Shown here: in pieces, positions 28,970 through 37,240 of the stretch
How the letters are laid out: each line of letters begins with the position of its first letter
Position numbering within the stretch: position 1 is the first letter of the stretch
From: Nocardioides solisilvae
GTDB lineage: Bacteria; Actinomycetota; Actinomycetes; Propionibacteriales; Nocardioidaceae
Assembly: GCF_003194625.1 (NCBI RefSeq)
Contig: NZ_QHKX01000002.1
Span: 682,001 to 746,000 of the forward strand
Direction of reading: 5' to 3'
Length of the DNA stretch: 64,000 nt
Notes under the pieces: generated by a model
What the model saw: only the letters and a program-made list of their open reading frames with translations
What the model was told of the DNA's origin: nothing
Databases searched by the model: none
Position numbers and translations under genes: made by a program

Positions 28970-29823
28970 GCGGCCTGGGAGGTGCTGGCGATGAAGTCGC
29001 GCAGCACGTCGGCGAACCGGTCGGGGTCGTCGAGGTGCGGGAAGTGGCCGGCTCCGTCGAAGAGGACGACCCGGCAGTCGGGCACCGACTCCTGCGCCTT
29101 GAGCGCGTGGAAGGCGGGGATCATCCGGTCCCGCGAGCCCCACACGATGAGGGTCGGCACCGGCTCGACGTCCTCGAGGTGGTCGTGGGCGCTGATGGTC
29201 TGCCCACCCGGGTCGATGACGGCGCGGGTGGTGGCGAGGAAGGCCCGGCGGCTCTCCCGGTCGTTGAGGGAGGTGAACCCCTTCCAGACCGCGGTGATGT
29301 CGGCCCCCGGCCTCCAGCCGACGCCGCGCGCGACGCGGCCCACGTCCTCCAGCCGGCCCAGTAGCCAGCCCGAGGCGGCGACCGAGAGCACCTGGTCGGC
29401 CAGCGGCAGCGTCGCCGCCCGCAGCAGCGGGCTGACCTCGCGCCCGAGGCCGCCGCTGGCGACCAGGACGAGCCGCTCCACCCGCTCGGGGAAGAGGTAG
29501 TAGAACTGCATCGCGATGCCGCCGCCCAGCGAGTGGCCGACGAGGGTGACCCGGTCGACGCCGAGCCGGTCGAGCAGGTCGCGCAGGGTGGCGGCGTGCG
29601 AGCTCAGCGAGTAGTCGCCGAGCGGCTTGTCGGACTCGCCGTGGCCGAAGAGGTCGGGGACGATCACCCGCTGGTCGTCGTCCATCCGGTCGACCAGCCG
29701 CGACCACTGCCGGCGCGAGCCGAGGATGCCGTGGATGAAGAGGACGGGCGCGCCCTCGCCGCTGTCGACGTAGGAGAACTCGTGGCCGTGCAGCGTGACC
29801 GTGCGGGGCTGGGAGCGGTCCAT
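28966..29823 (-). CDS. Alpha/beta hydrolase
   Basis: 285 aa. Seen: the oxyanion-hole region LFIHGILGSRRQW, the nucleophile elbow LVGHSLGGGIAMQ (Ser), a late acid residue in VWGSRDRMIP and the catalytic His in GAGHFPHLDDP. Cytosolic; substrate unknown. ATG 29823 follows AGGAGGT with good spacing, so the start is firm. It is 44 bp downstream of the BCCT transporter on the same strand and may be co-transcribed. Confidence 0.88.
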   Translation of the reverse strand: MDRSQPRTVTLHGHEFSYVDSGEGAPVLFIHGILGSRRQWSRLVDRMDDDQRVIVPDLFGHGESDKPLGDYSLSSHAATLRDLLDRLGVDRVTLVGHSLGGGIAMQFYYLFPERVERLVLVASGGLGREVSPLLRAATLPLADQVLSVAASGWLLGRLEDVGRVARGVGWRPGADITAVWKGFTSLNDRESRRAFLATTRAVIDPGGQTISAHDHLEDVEPVPTLIVWGSRDRMIPAFHALKAQESVPDCRVVLFDGAGHFPHLDDPDRFADVLRDFIASTSQAA

Positions 29824-29867
29824 GGTGCGACCTCCTGGTCGTCGGGACACCTCCACCGTAGCGCCGC

Positions 29868-31700
29868 TCAGGCGTCCCGGCGGGGGTCGTCCGGCCGCCA
29901 CCCGTCGGCCCACTCCCCCGTGGCGAAGTCGAAGCCGACGGGGTCGCCGTTCTCGTCGGTGCGCTGGTACCACTCCGTGTAGTCGGCGTGCGTGGAGTCG
30001 ACGTCGGCGCCCGCGCCCTGCCCCGGCTCGGTCCGGACGACCTGGAGGGCGAAGTCGTCGTCGTACCGGTCGATCCCGCGGACGACGGCGTCGCGCACGG
30101 CGGTCTCGGCGTACCGGCGGCGCAGCGCGTGGGGGTCGGTGGCGAGCTCGCGGAACCACGCGACCACGACCAGCAGCATCACGACGGCGAAGGGCACGGC
30201 GGTGACGATCACCAGCGACTGCAGGCCCTGCAGCGCCGAGGCCTCGCCGAGCGTCAGCATGACGACCGCGATCCCCGCCATCACGAGCCCCCAGAAGACG
30301 ACGAGCGCCTTCGGCGGGTCCTGGCTGCCGCGGGTGCTGAGGATCCCCATCACGACCGAGGCGGAGTCGGCGGCGGTGATGAAGAAGATGGCCAGGATCA
30401 CCATGATGACCACCGGCAGCCACCCGGCGTACGGCAGGTTGTCGACCAGCGAGAAGAGCACCTCGGGCGGGTTCACCTCGCTGCTGAAGCCCGGTGCCCC
30501 GTCGCGGTACATCCAGATCGCGGTGCCGCCCATGATCCCGTAGGCGACGAAGAGCAGCGAGGACGGCACGAGGATGACGCCGAGCAGGAACTGCCGGATG
30601 GTCCGGCCGCGCGAGATGCGGGCGATGAAGACGCCGACGAAGGGCGACCACGAGATCCACCACGCCCAGTAGTAGACGGTCCACGTCGACTGGAACTGCT
30701 GCGTCTCGGGTCCCCAGGAGGCCGAGCGCGCCATCATCGAGAAGAGGGAGCCGGCGTACTCCACGACCGCCGACGGCAGCAGGTTGAGCAGGAAGAGGCT
30801 GGGTCCGAGCACGAAGACGAGCCCGGCGAAGCCGATGGTCAGGACGATGTTGGTGTTGGAGAGCAGGCGGATGCCGCGCGAGACGCCCGAGACCGCGGAG
30901 ACCACGAACCCGACGGTGAGCACCGCGATCACCCCGACCAGCACCCGGTTGGTGGCCGCCGAGGCGCCGGTGACGATCACGTAGCCCTGCCCGATCTGCA
31001 GGGCGGCGATGCCCAGCGCGGCGGCGGTGCCGAAGAGGGTCGCGACGATCGCGAAGATGTCGACGAGCTGGCCGGCCCACCCCTCGGAGCGCGCCTTGCC
31101 GAAGAGCCGCTCGAAGATCGACGACATCAGCAGGGAGCGCCCGCGCCGGTAGGCGGCGTAGGCGACCGCGCCGCCGACGAGGGCGTACATCGCCCACGCG
31201 TGGATCCCCCAGTGGTAGTAGGTCTGGGCCAGCGCGTGGTGCAGCGCCTCGGTCGACTCCGCCTCGTGGGTCAGCGGCGGCGGGGTGATGAAGTAGGTGA
31301 GCGGCTCCGACGGTCCCCAGAACATCACGCCGATGCCGAGGCCGGCGGCGAAGAGCATCGCCACCCAGGAGAACGTCGAGAACTCGGGCTCCTCGCCGTC
31401 CTTGCCGAGCGGGATGTCGCCGTACCGCGAGAACGCCAGCACCAGCAGGGCCACCAGGACGACGGTGGCGACGGCGTTGAAGAGCCACCCGAGGTGCTCC
31501 ACCGTCCAGTCGTACGCCGCCGACGCGACCGTCGCGACGCTGCCCGGGTCGGCGATCCCCCAGACCACGAAGGCGACGGTGAGGACGCCGGCGATCCCGG
31601 CCACCACCTTGTCCACGCCGTAGCGGCGCCGCTGCTCGTCGACGGCGATGCCGGGCACCAGGGCGGGGTGGAGGTCGTGCGGGTACTCCTCGTCTGGCAT
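29868..31700 (-). CDS. BCCT-family betaine/choline/carnitine transporter
   Basis: 610 aa with about 12 membrane segments. The BCCT signature region AAGLGIGVMFWGPSEP and the tryptophan-rich TM8 region (TVYYWAWWISWSPFVGVFIARISRGR) are present. The family imports quaternary ammonium compounds with Na+ or H+, often for osmoprotection. The C-terminal ~85 residues are cytoplasmic, charged and end in a Trp/Asp-rich tail; C-terminal tails of BetP-type members sense osmotic stress, but similarity in mechanism is only a guess. ATG 31700 has AGGAG about 12 nt upstream. Confidence 0.93.
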   Translation of the reverse strand: MPDEEYPHDLHPALVPGIAVDEQRRRYGVDKVVAGIAGVLTVAFVVWGIADPGSVATVASAAYDWTVEHLGWLFNAVATVVLVALLVLAFSRYGDIPLGKDGEEPEFSTFSWVAMLFAAGLGIGVMFWGPSEPLTYFITPPPLTHEAESTEALHHALAQTYYHWGIHAWAMYALVGGAVAYAAYRRGRSLLMSSIFERLFGKARSEGWAGQLVDIFAIVATLFGTAAALGIAALQIGQGYVIVTGASAATNRVLVGVIAVLTVGFVVSAVSGVSRGIRLLSNTNIVLTIGFAGLVFVLGPSLFLLNLLPSAVVEYAGSLFSMMARSASWGPETQQFQSTWTVYYWAWWISWSPFVGVFIARISRGRTIRQFLLGVILVPSSLLFVAYGIMGGTAIWMYRDGAPGFSSEVNPPEVLFSLVDNLPYAGWLPVVIMVILAIFFITAADSASVVMGILSTRGSQDPPKALVVFWGLVMAGIAVVMLTLGEASALQGLQSLVIVTAVPFAVVMLLVVVAWFRELATDPHALRRRYAETAVRDAVVRGIDRYDDDFALQVVRTEPGQGAGADVDSTHADYTEWYQRTDENGDPVGFDFATGEWADGWRPDDPRRDA

Positions 31701-31860
31701 GAGCCGGCTGCTCCTGTTCCTCGGGGACGTCTCACGTTAGCCGCGGGGGTCCGGGAGCGTCGTCCCCGGCACCCGGCGTTTGTCCCTGCGCCGGATCCGA
31801 GCAACGGTGGAGGGGACACATCCTCAAGCGAAGGAGAGCCGTGCTCGCCCCACCGAGAAC

Positions 31861-32115
31861 GTGACCGACATCGTCAAGCAGCTCGCCCGGGAGGTGCCGG
31901 AGGTCTCCGGCATCCGGATCGCCGCCGAGGCGGACGGGCAGTCCCTGTCGATCAGCCCGGCGGACCACGCCCAGCAGGACGACCAGACGATCGAGCAGGA
32001 CGGCGCGACCGTCTTCGTCGACGCCCCCGCCTCCGCGCTCCTGGACGACAAGGTCCTCGACGGCGGCGTGGACGCCGACGGCAACATCCAGTTCGCGGTC
32101 GGCCTGCAGGCCTGA
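31861..32115 (+). CDS. IscA/HesB-like protein without cysteines, possible frameshift at the start
   Basis: 84 aa from GTG 31861. The pattern TDIVKQLAREVPEVSGIRI...QTIEQDGATVFVDAPASALLDDKVLD...GNIQFAVG follows the fold of A-type iron-sulfur carriers, but no cysteine is present, so the usual cluster ligands are lost. Homologues usually begin a few residues earlier with a pattern like M-L-x-L-T-E-N. Here a good GAAGGAG site precedes GTG 31841, whose frame would read on correctly only if one more C were present in the CCCC run at 31848-31851. Either translation starts at 31861 or one base is missing. Function unknown. Confidence 0.6.
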   Translation: MTDIVKQLAREVPEVSGIRIAAEADGQSLSISPADHAQQDDQTIEQDGATVFVDAPASALLDDKVLDGGVDADGNIQFAVGLQA

Positions 32116-32159
32116 CCCCGGGCTGCCCCGGGGAGGCGGGCTGGGGCAGGATCGCGACC

Positions 32160-32924
32160 ATGTCGCGCCGTGCCCTCGTCCGCCGCCCCGGCCCCCGCCT
32201 CGCCGAGGGGCTGCTCACCCACCTGGAGCGCGTCCCGGTCGACGTCGACCTGGCGCTGGAGCAGTGGGAGGCCTACGTCGCCGCGCTCGCGGCCGAGGGC
32301 TGGGAGACCATCGAGGTGCCCCCGGCCCCCGCATGCCCCGACGCGGTCTTCGTGGAGGACACCGTCGTGGTGTACGACGACCTCGCGGTCATCACCCGCC
32401 CGGGCGCCGACGAGCGCAAGCCCGAGACGGCCGGCACCGAGCAGGTGCTCCGCGACCTCGGCTACCGGATCGCCCACGTCGAGGCACCCGGCACCCTCGA
32501 CGGCGGGGACGTCCTCAAGCACGACGGCACCGCATGGGTGGGGCTCGGCGGGCGGACGAACCGCGCCGGCCTCGACCAGCTCGCGGCCCACCTGGCGCCC
32601 CACGGCGTCCGCACCGTCGGCGTCCCCCTCACCCGGGTGCTGCACCTGAAGTCCGCGGTCACCGCGCTGCCCGACGGCACGGTCGTGGGCTTCGAGGAGC
32701 TCGTCGACGACCCGGCGGTGTGGCCCACCTTCCTGGCCGTCCCCGAGGAGCCGGGCGCCCACGTCGTCCTCCTCGACGAGCGGACCGTGCTGATGTCGGC
32801 CAGCGCCCCGCTCACCGCGCGGCTCTACGAGGAGCGCGGCCTGCGGGTGGTCGCGGTGCCGATGACCGAGTTCGAGAAGCTCGAGGGATGCGTGACGTGC
32901 CTCTCCGTCCGCCTGCGCGGCTGA
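32160..32924 (+). CDS. ddaH: Dimethylarginine dimethylaminohydrolase
   Basis: 254 aa, pentein fold. DDAH hydrolyses N-omega-methylated arginines to citrulline and methylamines. Seen: FVEDTVVVYDD with the substrate-guiding acidic residues, LDGGDVL, the catalytic His in LHLKSAVT, and the nucleophilic Cys in CVTCLSVRLR (Cys247). ATG 32160 has CAGGAT 7 nt upstream. The next gene, an MFS transporter, starts inside the end of this one, so the pair may take up and process one substrate; this is an inference from overlap. Confidence 0.88.
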   Translation: MSRRALVRRPGPRLAEGLLTHLERVPVDVDLALEQWEAYVAALAAEGWETIEVPPAPACPDAVFVEDTVVVYDDLAVITRPGADERKPETAGTEQVLRDLGYRIAHVEAPGTLDGGDVLKHDGTAWVGLGGRTNRAGLDQLAAHLAPHGVRTVGVPLTRVLHLKSAVTALPDGTVVGFEELVDDPAVWPTFLAVPEEPGAHVVLLDERTVLMSASAPLTARLYEERGLRVVAVPMTEFEKLEGCVTCLSVRLRG

Positions 32925-34114
32925 GCGCCGGCGTCGCGGTCGTCGTCGTCTCGGTCAACCTCCGCCCCGGCGCCGCCGGGGTCGGGCCGGTGCTCGCGGA
33001 GCTGCGTGCCGGGCTGGGCGTGGGCGGCGGGTACGCCGGCCTCCTCAACGGGCTGCCCGGCCTCTGCTTCGCGGTGGCCGGCGCGCTGGCGGTGGGCCTC
33101 GCGCGTCGGATCGGCACCGCCGCCGGGATCGCGCTGGGTCTGGTCGCCGCCGCGGCCGGGCTGCTGCTGCGGGCCACCACCGGCTCCGCGTGGCTCTTCC
33201 TGCTGCTCAGCACGCTGGCGCTCGCCGGCATGGCGGTCGGCAACGTGCTCGTCCCCGCGTGGATCAAGCGCTTCGGCGGCCACCGCCAGGTGGCGCTGGC
33301 GACGCTGTACGGGACCGGCCTGGTGGTGGGCGGCACCCTGGGCTCGCTGCTCACCGCACCCCTGGCGGAGTCGCTCGGCGGCTGGGACCGCGCGCTGGGG
33401 GCGTGGGCGCTGCCGATCCTGCTGGCCCTGCCGCTCTGGCTCCGGCTGGCCGCCCGGGAGCGCCGTGACCGTGGTCCGGCGACCGTCGCCCGGTCGGGCT
33501 CCGTCCTGCCCCTGGGCGTGGCCGCCTCCCCCACGGCGGTGGCGATGACCCTGCTCTTCGGCCTCCAGTCGATGCACGCCTACGTCCAGATGGGCTGGTT
33601 GCCGCAGGTCTACCGGGACGCCGGGCTCTCCGCGGTCCAGGCGGGCGGCCTCCAGGCGCTCCTCGCGGCGACCAGCATCGTGGGCAGCCTCGCCATGCCG
33701 ACCGTGATCGTGCGGGCGCCCTCGCTGGCGCCGTACATGATGACGTTCGGCGTGCTGCTGGCCTCCGGGTACACCGGCCTCGTGCTCGCCCCGGCCGAGG
33801 TCCCGTGGCTGTGGGCGCTGATGCTGGGCGTGGCGGGGTTCGCCTTCCCGCTCGTCATCGCGCTGCTGCCGGCCCGGACGCACGACCCCGACGTGACGGC
33901 CCGGCTCTCGGGGTTCGTCCAGCCCGTCGGCTACCTGGCCGCCGCGGCCGGCCCGGTGCTCGTGGGGATGCTGCACGACGCGACCGGCGGGTGGACCGCC
34001 GTGCTGGTGCTGCTGGGGGCGACTGCCGTGCCGTTCACGCTCGCCGGGCTGCGCGCCGTCCGGCCGGTGCTGGTCGACGACGAGCTCGCCGACGCCGGAC
34101 GGCGTCATGAGTAG
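32888..34114 (+). CDS. MFS transporter, CynX/NimT-like
   Basis: 408 aa with about 12 membrane segments. The start region AVVVVSVNLRPGAAGVGPVL is the hallmark of the CynX/NimT (cyanate/nitroimidazole) branch of the major facilitator superfamily, and FVQPVGYLAAAAGPVLVG occurs near TM11. ATG 32888 lies 36 bp inside the ddaH 3' end in another frame; a GTG three codons later is possible. Substrate unknown. The end overlaps the next gene by 8 bp. Confidence 0.88.
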   Translation: MRDVPLRPPARLSAGVAVVVVSVNLRPGAAGVGPVLAELRAGLGVGGGYAGLLNGLPGLCFAVAGALAVGLARRIGTAAGIALGLVAAAAGLLLRATTGSAWLFLLLSTLALAGMAVGNVLVPAWIKRFGGHRQVALATLYGTGLVVGGTLGSLLTAPLAESLGGWDRALGAWALPILLALPLWLRLAARERRDRGPATVARSGSVLPLGVAASPTAVAMTLLFGLQSMHAYVQMGWLPQVYRDAGLSAVQAGGLQALLAATSIVGSLAMPTVIVRAPSLAPYMMTFGVLLASGYTGLVLAPAEVPWLWALMLGVAGFAFPLVIALLPARTHDPDVTARLSGFVQPVGYLAAAAGPVLVGMLHDATGGWTAVLVLLGATAVPFTLAGLRAVRPVLVDDELADAGRRHE

Positions 34115-34730
34115 CGACGTGCACGCGCCCGAGCCCGAGCCCGAGCGACGCCGCCTCCGGCGGACCGTGCTGGTCGTCGCGGCGCTGAACCTGGCCGGGT
34201 TCGCAGTCGAGTTCGGCGCCGCGCTGGTGGCGGGATCGGTCTCGCTGCTGGCCGACAGCGTCGACTTCCTCGAGGACACGGCCATCAACCTGCTGATCCT
34301 CGTCGCGCTGGGGTGGCCGCTCGCCGCGCGCGCCGTGGCGGGCAAGGCCATGGCGCTGCTCATCCTCGGGCCCGCGGGGTTCGCCGCCTGGGAGGCGACC
34401 CGGCGCTTCGGCGAGCCCGTCGCCCCCGACGTCCTGCCCGTGGTGCTGGTCTCGCTCGGAGCCATCGCGGTCAACGGGACGAGCGCCTGGCTGCTGGTGT
34501 CGTTGCGGCACCACGCCGGCTCGCTGAGCCGGGCGGCCTTCCTGTCGGCGCGCAACGACGTCCTGGTCAACCTCGCCGTCATCGCGATGGCGGTGCTGAC
34601 GCTCGTCACGTCGTCGGGCTGGCCCGACCTGGTCCTGGGCTGCTGCCTCGTCCTGCTCGCCCTGCACTCCGCCCACGAGGTGTGGGAGGCCAGCGAGGAG
34701 GAGCGGCTGGCCGCGGGGCTCACACGTTGA
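34107..34730 (+). CDS. Cation diffusion facilitator-like membrane protein
   Basis: 207 aa with five to six membrane segments. SLLADSVDFLEDTAIN matches the TM2 metal-site region of CDF transporters (Asp residues) and SARNDVLVNL resembles the second site in TM5. It lacks the long cytoplasmic C-terminal domain of full CDFs. The ATG overlaps the MFS stop by 8 bp. The last codons and TGA (34728-34730) lie within the left copy of the 21 bp island repeat, so integration has left the reading frame and stop unchanged. Confidence 0.82.
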   Translation: MSSDVHAPEPEPERRRLRRTVLVVAALNLAGFAVEFGAALVAGSVSLLADSVDFLEDTAINLLILVALGWPLAARAVAGKAMALLILGPAGFAAWEATRRFGEPVAPDVLPVVLVSLGAIAVNGTSAWLLVSLRHHAGSLSRAAFLSARNDVLVNLAVIAMAVLTLVTSSGWPDLVLGCCLVLLALHSAHEVWEASEEERLAAGLTR

Positions 34731-34738
34731 AGCGGAAC
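34718..34738 (+). repeat. Left direct repeat (attL-like)
   Basis: 21 bp identical to 37514-37534, with mismatches immediately outside on both sides. Contains the TGA of the CDF-like gene. Confidence 0.8.
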
Positions 34739-34788
34739 GAAAACCGGGTCTTTCGACTACTTTCGATCATCGTTGAAAACAGCCGGAA

Positions 34789-34906
34789 CAGGGCCTCCGA
34801 CCTGGGCAAACGCCGTCCACGAGTCGTTGGCAGCCATTGGTCAGAAACGGGCTCCGCGTGACTTCTTGCGGACTGTTTGCGGACCGCTGGACGGTCGGAG
34901 GCCCTG
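34789..34906. repeat. 14 bp inverted repeat near the left island end
   Basis: CAGGGCCTCCGACC (34789-34802) and its exact complement (34893-34906) are 90 bp apart. The interval contains the left copy of the TTGCGGAC-type repeat. It could be a recombinase-binding arrangement or a large hairpin. The 34739-34943 interval holds no gene. Confidence 0.6.
34865..34884 (+). repeat. Arm-type direct repeat, left copy
   Basis: CTTGCGGACTGTTTGCGGAC, itself two TTGCGGAC-like units 10 bp apart. 18 of 20 bases match 37453-37472 at the other end of the island in the same orientation. Similar paired repeats serve as arm-type integrase sites in other elements; the role here is inferred. Confidence 0.5.
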
Positions 34907-34943
34907 AGGTCATTCCTCGCGGACTCACCGACATGACGTCAGG

Positions 34944-35666
34944 CTAGTCCGAGCCCCGACCCAGATCTTCGATCTTCGCGGATCTTGCGGACAGGTCGCG
35001 GATGCTCTGCCAGACAGCTGCTCGGGGCACGTCGATCTTGAGTGCGCGGATGTATTCGTCGAGACGTTGCGGACGATCTCGGAGGTAGGTGACTGCTTTG
35101 TCGAGGCTCTCGCCAACCGTCTTGCCGTATGCATCGACTGCCTTGCGCGCGCCGGCCTTCAGTGCGGCGGTGTCGGGTTTCATCATGGCCAGGTCGATGA
35201 GATCGCGGCTGAACGTCGACGTGTCTGCCCAGCGGTCGTCATTGGCGAGCAGCTTGGTTGCGACCTGGTCTGTTCGCGTCAGGATCCGTACGCCGCAGAT
35301 CTCATCCCCCGGGGCGGGAGTGTCGAGGTCGATGCGGCCTTCGTGGATGATCTCGAACTTGATCGCAATCCCCGCAACGAGCACCGAGGTCCTGATCCCG
35401 TAGCCGTCGACAGAGGGTGTTCGACCCGGGTCCAGTGCTCGGGTAACCAGAGCGTCGAGCCCGTGGTCCCTGACCATCTGGCGCAGCGCGCGGTAGGACT
35501 TCGGGTCGGAGACCAGGAAGTCGATGTCGACCGATTCGCGGAACTCACCGTTGGCGAGGACGATCGCGGTGCCGCCGCCGAACCAGCAGTTGTGCTCGGC
35601 CAGGAGCGGTGCGTCGAGGCTCGACAGCACCTCAGCCACGTGTTGGTGGTGCAGCCGCCTAAACAA
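34944..35666 (-). CDS. AbiEii-type nucleotidyltransferase toxin-like protein
   Basis: 240 aa of the AbiEii/AbiGii (DUF1814) family. The nucleotidyltransferase signature FGGGTAIVLANGEFRESVDIDFLVSD is complete: Gly-Gly, then Asp-x-Asp. Family members are toxins of type IV systems or MenT-like enzymes that add nucleotides to tRNA, giving phage defence or dormancy. The start is TTG 35666, supported by GGGAGG a few nt upstream, and it overlaps the stop of the XRE gene by 8 nt, so the two are coupled, antitoxin first. The partner is XRE-type rather than the AbiEi winged-helix protein. Activity is inferred from family. Confidence 0.85.
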   Translation of the reverse strand: MFRRLHHQHVAEVLSSLDAPLLAEHNCWFGGGTAIVLANGEFRESVDIDFLVSDPKSYRALRQMVRDHGLDALVTRALDPGRTPSVDGYGIRTSVLVAGIAIKFEIIHEGRIDLDTPAPGDEICGVRILTRTDQVATKLLANDDRWADTSTFSRDLIDLAMMKPDTAALKAGARKAVDAYGKTVGESLDKAVTYLRDRPQRLDEYIRALKIDVPRAAVWQSIRDLSARSAKIEDLGRGSD

Positions 35667-36120
35667 GGAGCCTCCCGTTGCTGTAGGTGTCCGCCAGGTG
35701 CTGGATGAACGCCTTCTCGTGGTCGGTCAGCGTCTCCTGGTCGAGGTGTCGCCAACCGCGTTCGTAGAGGTTGAGTGCCTCCGTCTCGGTGATGGTGGTG
35801 CCGACGTCCGTCTGCCAGGCCAGCGTGCGCAGACCGGGGTAGTCGCCGACCGTGATCGTCGCCGGTTCTGCTGCTGGAACGTCGAGGATCGGGACGACGA
35901 GGTGAAGTCCGAGTGCGGCGGCAACGTTGATGTAGGCGCCGATCGTGACGGAGGGGTTGCCTGCCTCGATCCTGTGCAGGGTGACACGCGAAACGCCAGC
36001 AGCTTCGGCGCAGGCGACTGCGGTGACACCGAGGGCCTTTCGGCGTTCGCGCAGCCGGGCGGCTAGGCGTTCGAGGTCCGCCTGTTGCTCGGGGCTCGTG
36101 TACGGGCTGGGGGCTGGCAT
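35659..36120 (-). CDS. XRE-family regulator, probable antitoxin of the AbiEii-like protein
   Basis: 153 aa. Residues ~15-70 form an XRE helix-turn-helix (LRERRKALGVTAVACAEAAGVSRVTLHRIEAG), followed by a ~80-residue C-terminal part with WRHLDQETLTDHEKAFIQHL of unknown fold that may contact the toxin. ATG 36120 is chosen because a -35 TTGACT and -10 TAAAAT end exactly 7 nt upstream, giving a leaderless message; upstream in-frame ATGs at 36129 and 36138 lie on the promoter. A 10 bp inverted repeat flanks the promoter, suggesting autoregulation. Confidence 0.82.
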   Translation of the reverse strand: MPAPSPYTSPEQQADLERLAARLRERRKALGVTAVACAEAAGVSRVTLHRIEAGNPSVTIGAYINVAAALGLHLVVPILDVPAAEPATITVGDYPGLRTLAWQTDVGTTITETEALNLYERGWRHLDQETLTDHEKAFIQHLADTYSNGRLLV

Positions 36121-36166
36121 GTTTCTCATTTTAGTCATTCGGTCCATCAAGTCAATAATGAGAAAC
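36121..36166 (-). promoter_or_regulatory. Promoter and inverted-repeat operator of the XRE/AbiEii pair
   Basis: On the minus strand: TTGACT (36150-36155), 16 bp, TAAAAT (36128-36133), 7 nt, ATG. This is the best promoter match in the window. GTTTCTCATT (36121-36130) and its exact complement AATGAGAAAC (36157-36166) bracket it. One arm covers the -10 and transcript start, the other lies just upstream of the -35, so a bound XRE dimer or tetramer would block transcription. Confidence 0.75.
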
Positions 36167-36181
36167 TCTTCACGTGCCTCA

Positions 36182-36400
36182 CTACCCCCAGAAGATCGGG
36201 TCGCCGCTGGTCTCGATGTGATCGAGGAGCGCCTGGACGTTCTTGGTCGGGCGCTTGCGTTTGTACTCGTGGAACTTGAGGTGGCGGTCGCGCCAGTAGA
36301 TCTCCCATTGGCCGGTCGACTTCGTGTAGCGCAGCCGCGCGATTGGGAACCGGGTGTGCTCGCCGACCCCGTCCCAAGTTGAGTCCCCGATAGTGGTGTA
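36182..36400 (-). pseudogene. DUF3024 family remnant, N-terminus missing
   Basis: Reading leftward to TAG at 36182-36184, the frame gives WDGVGEHTRFPIARLRY, QWEIYWRDRHLKFHEY and DHIETSGDPIFWG, the typical C-terminal two thirds of DUF3024 proteins. Upstream, the frame meets a stop at about 36419 and no start codon is visible. The gene seems to have been cut, probably by the neighbouring insertion sequence. Function of DUF3024 is unknown. Confidence 0.75.
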
Positions 36401-36506
36401 GCGCGGTCGCCGAGATCGTCACCGGCGTGTACGGAAGACGTAGATGCGGCCACCGCGTGATCCTTCGAGTGAACCTCTCACAGAACCCTCGAACGGAGTC
36501 ATCACG

Positions 36507-37240
36507 ATGACCGCACCACACATTGTCGACCCTTCCGGCCTGCTGGGTGAAGCCCTGGCCGAGGCGAGTCCGGATCTGATGCGTTCGCTGCTGCAGACGA
36601 TCATCAACGCCCTGCTGTCCGCGGATGCCGACGCCGTCGTGGGCGCCGAGTACGGGCAGCCCACGCCGGGCCGCACGGCGCAGCGCAATGGCTACCGCCG
36701 GCGCCCGTTGGACACCAGGGTCGGCACGATCGACGTGGCGATCCCGAAGCTGCGCAAGGGCACCTACTTCCCCGACTGGCTGTTGGAGCGCCGCAAGCGC
36801 TCGGAGTCCGCGCTGATCACGGTGGTGGCTGATTGCTACCTCGCCGGCGTCAGCACGCGGCGGATGGACAAGCTGGTCAAGACCCTGGGCATCGACTCCC
36901 TGTCGAATCGCAGGTGTCGCGGATGGCCGCCGACCTGGACGAGCACGTCGAAGAGTTCCGCCACCGCCCCCTCGACGCTGCGGGACCGTTCACCTTCATC
37001 GCCGCTGACGCCTCGACGATGAAGGTCCGCGAGGGCGGCCGGGTGATCAACGCCGTCGTCCTGCTGGCCACCGGCGTCAACGGCGACGGTCACCGCGAGG
37101 TCCTCGGCATACGGGTAGCCACCAGTGAGACCGGCGCGGCGTGGAACGAGTTCTTCGCCGACCTGGTCGCCCGCGGCCTGACCGGGGTCCGGCTGGTCAC
37201 CTCAGATGCCCACGCCGCCCTGGTCGAAGCGGTTGCAGCG
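36507..37240 (+). pseudogene. IS256-family (mutator-type) transposase, frameshifted and truncated
   Basis: From ATG 36507 the protein reads like an IS256-family transposase (LLQTIINALLSADADAVVGAEYGQ, RNGYRRRPLDTRVGTIDVAIPKLRKGTYFP). At about 36908 one base is missing: the frame needed to continue as SQVSRMAADLDEHV is the next one. The catalytic domain then shows ADASTMKVREGGRV (first Asp) and VTSDAHAALVEAV (second Asp) but similarity ends near 37240, before the third catalytic residue. The element is therefore inactive. No clear terminal inverted repeats were identified. Confidence 0.82.
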
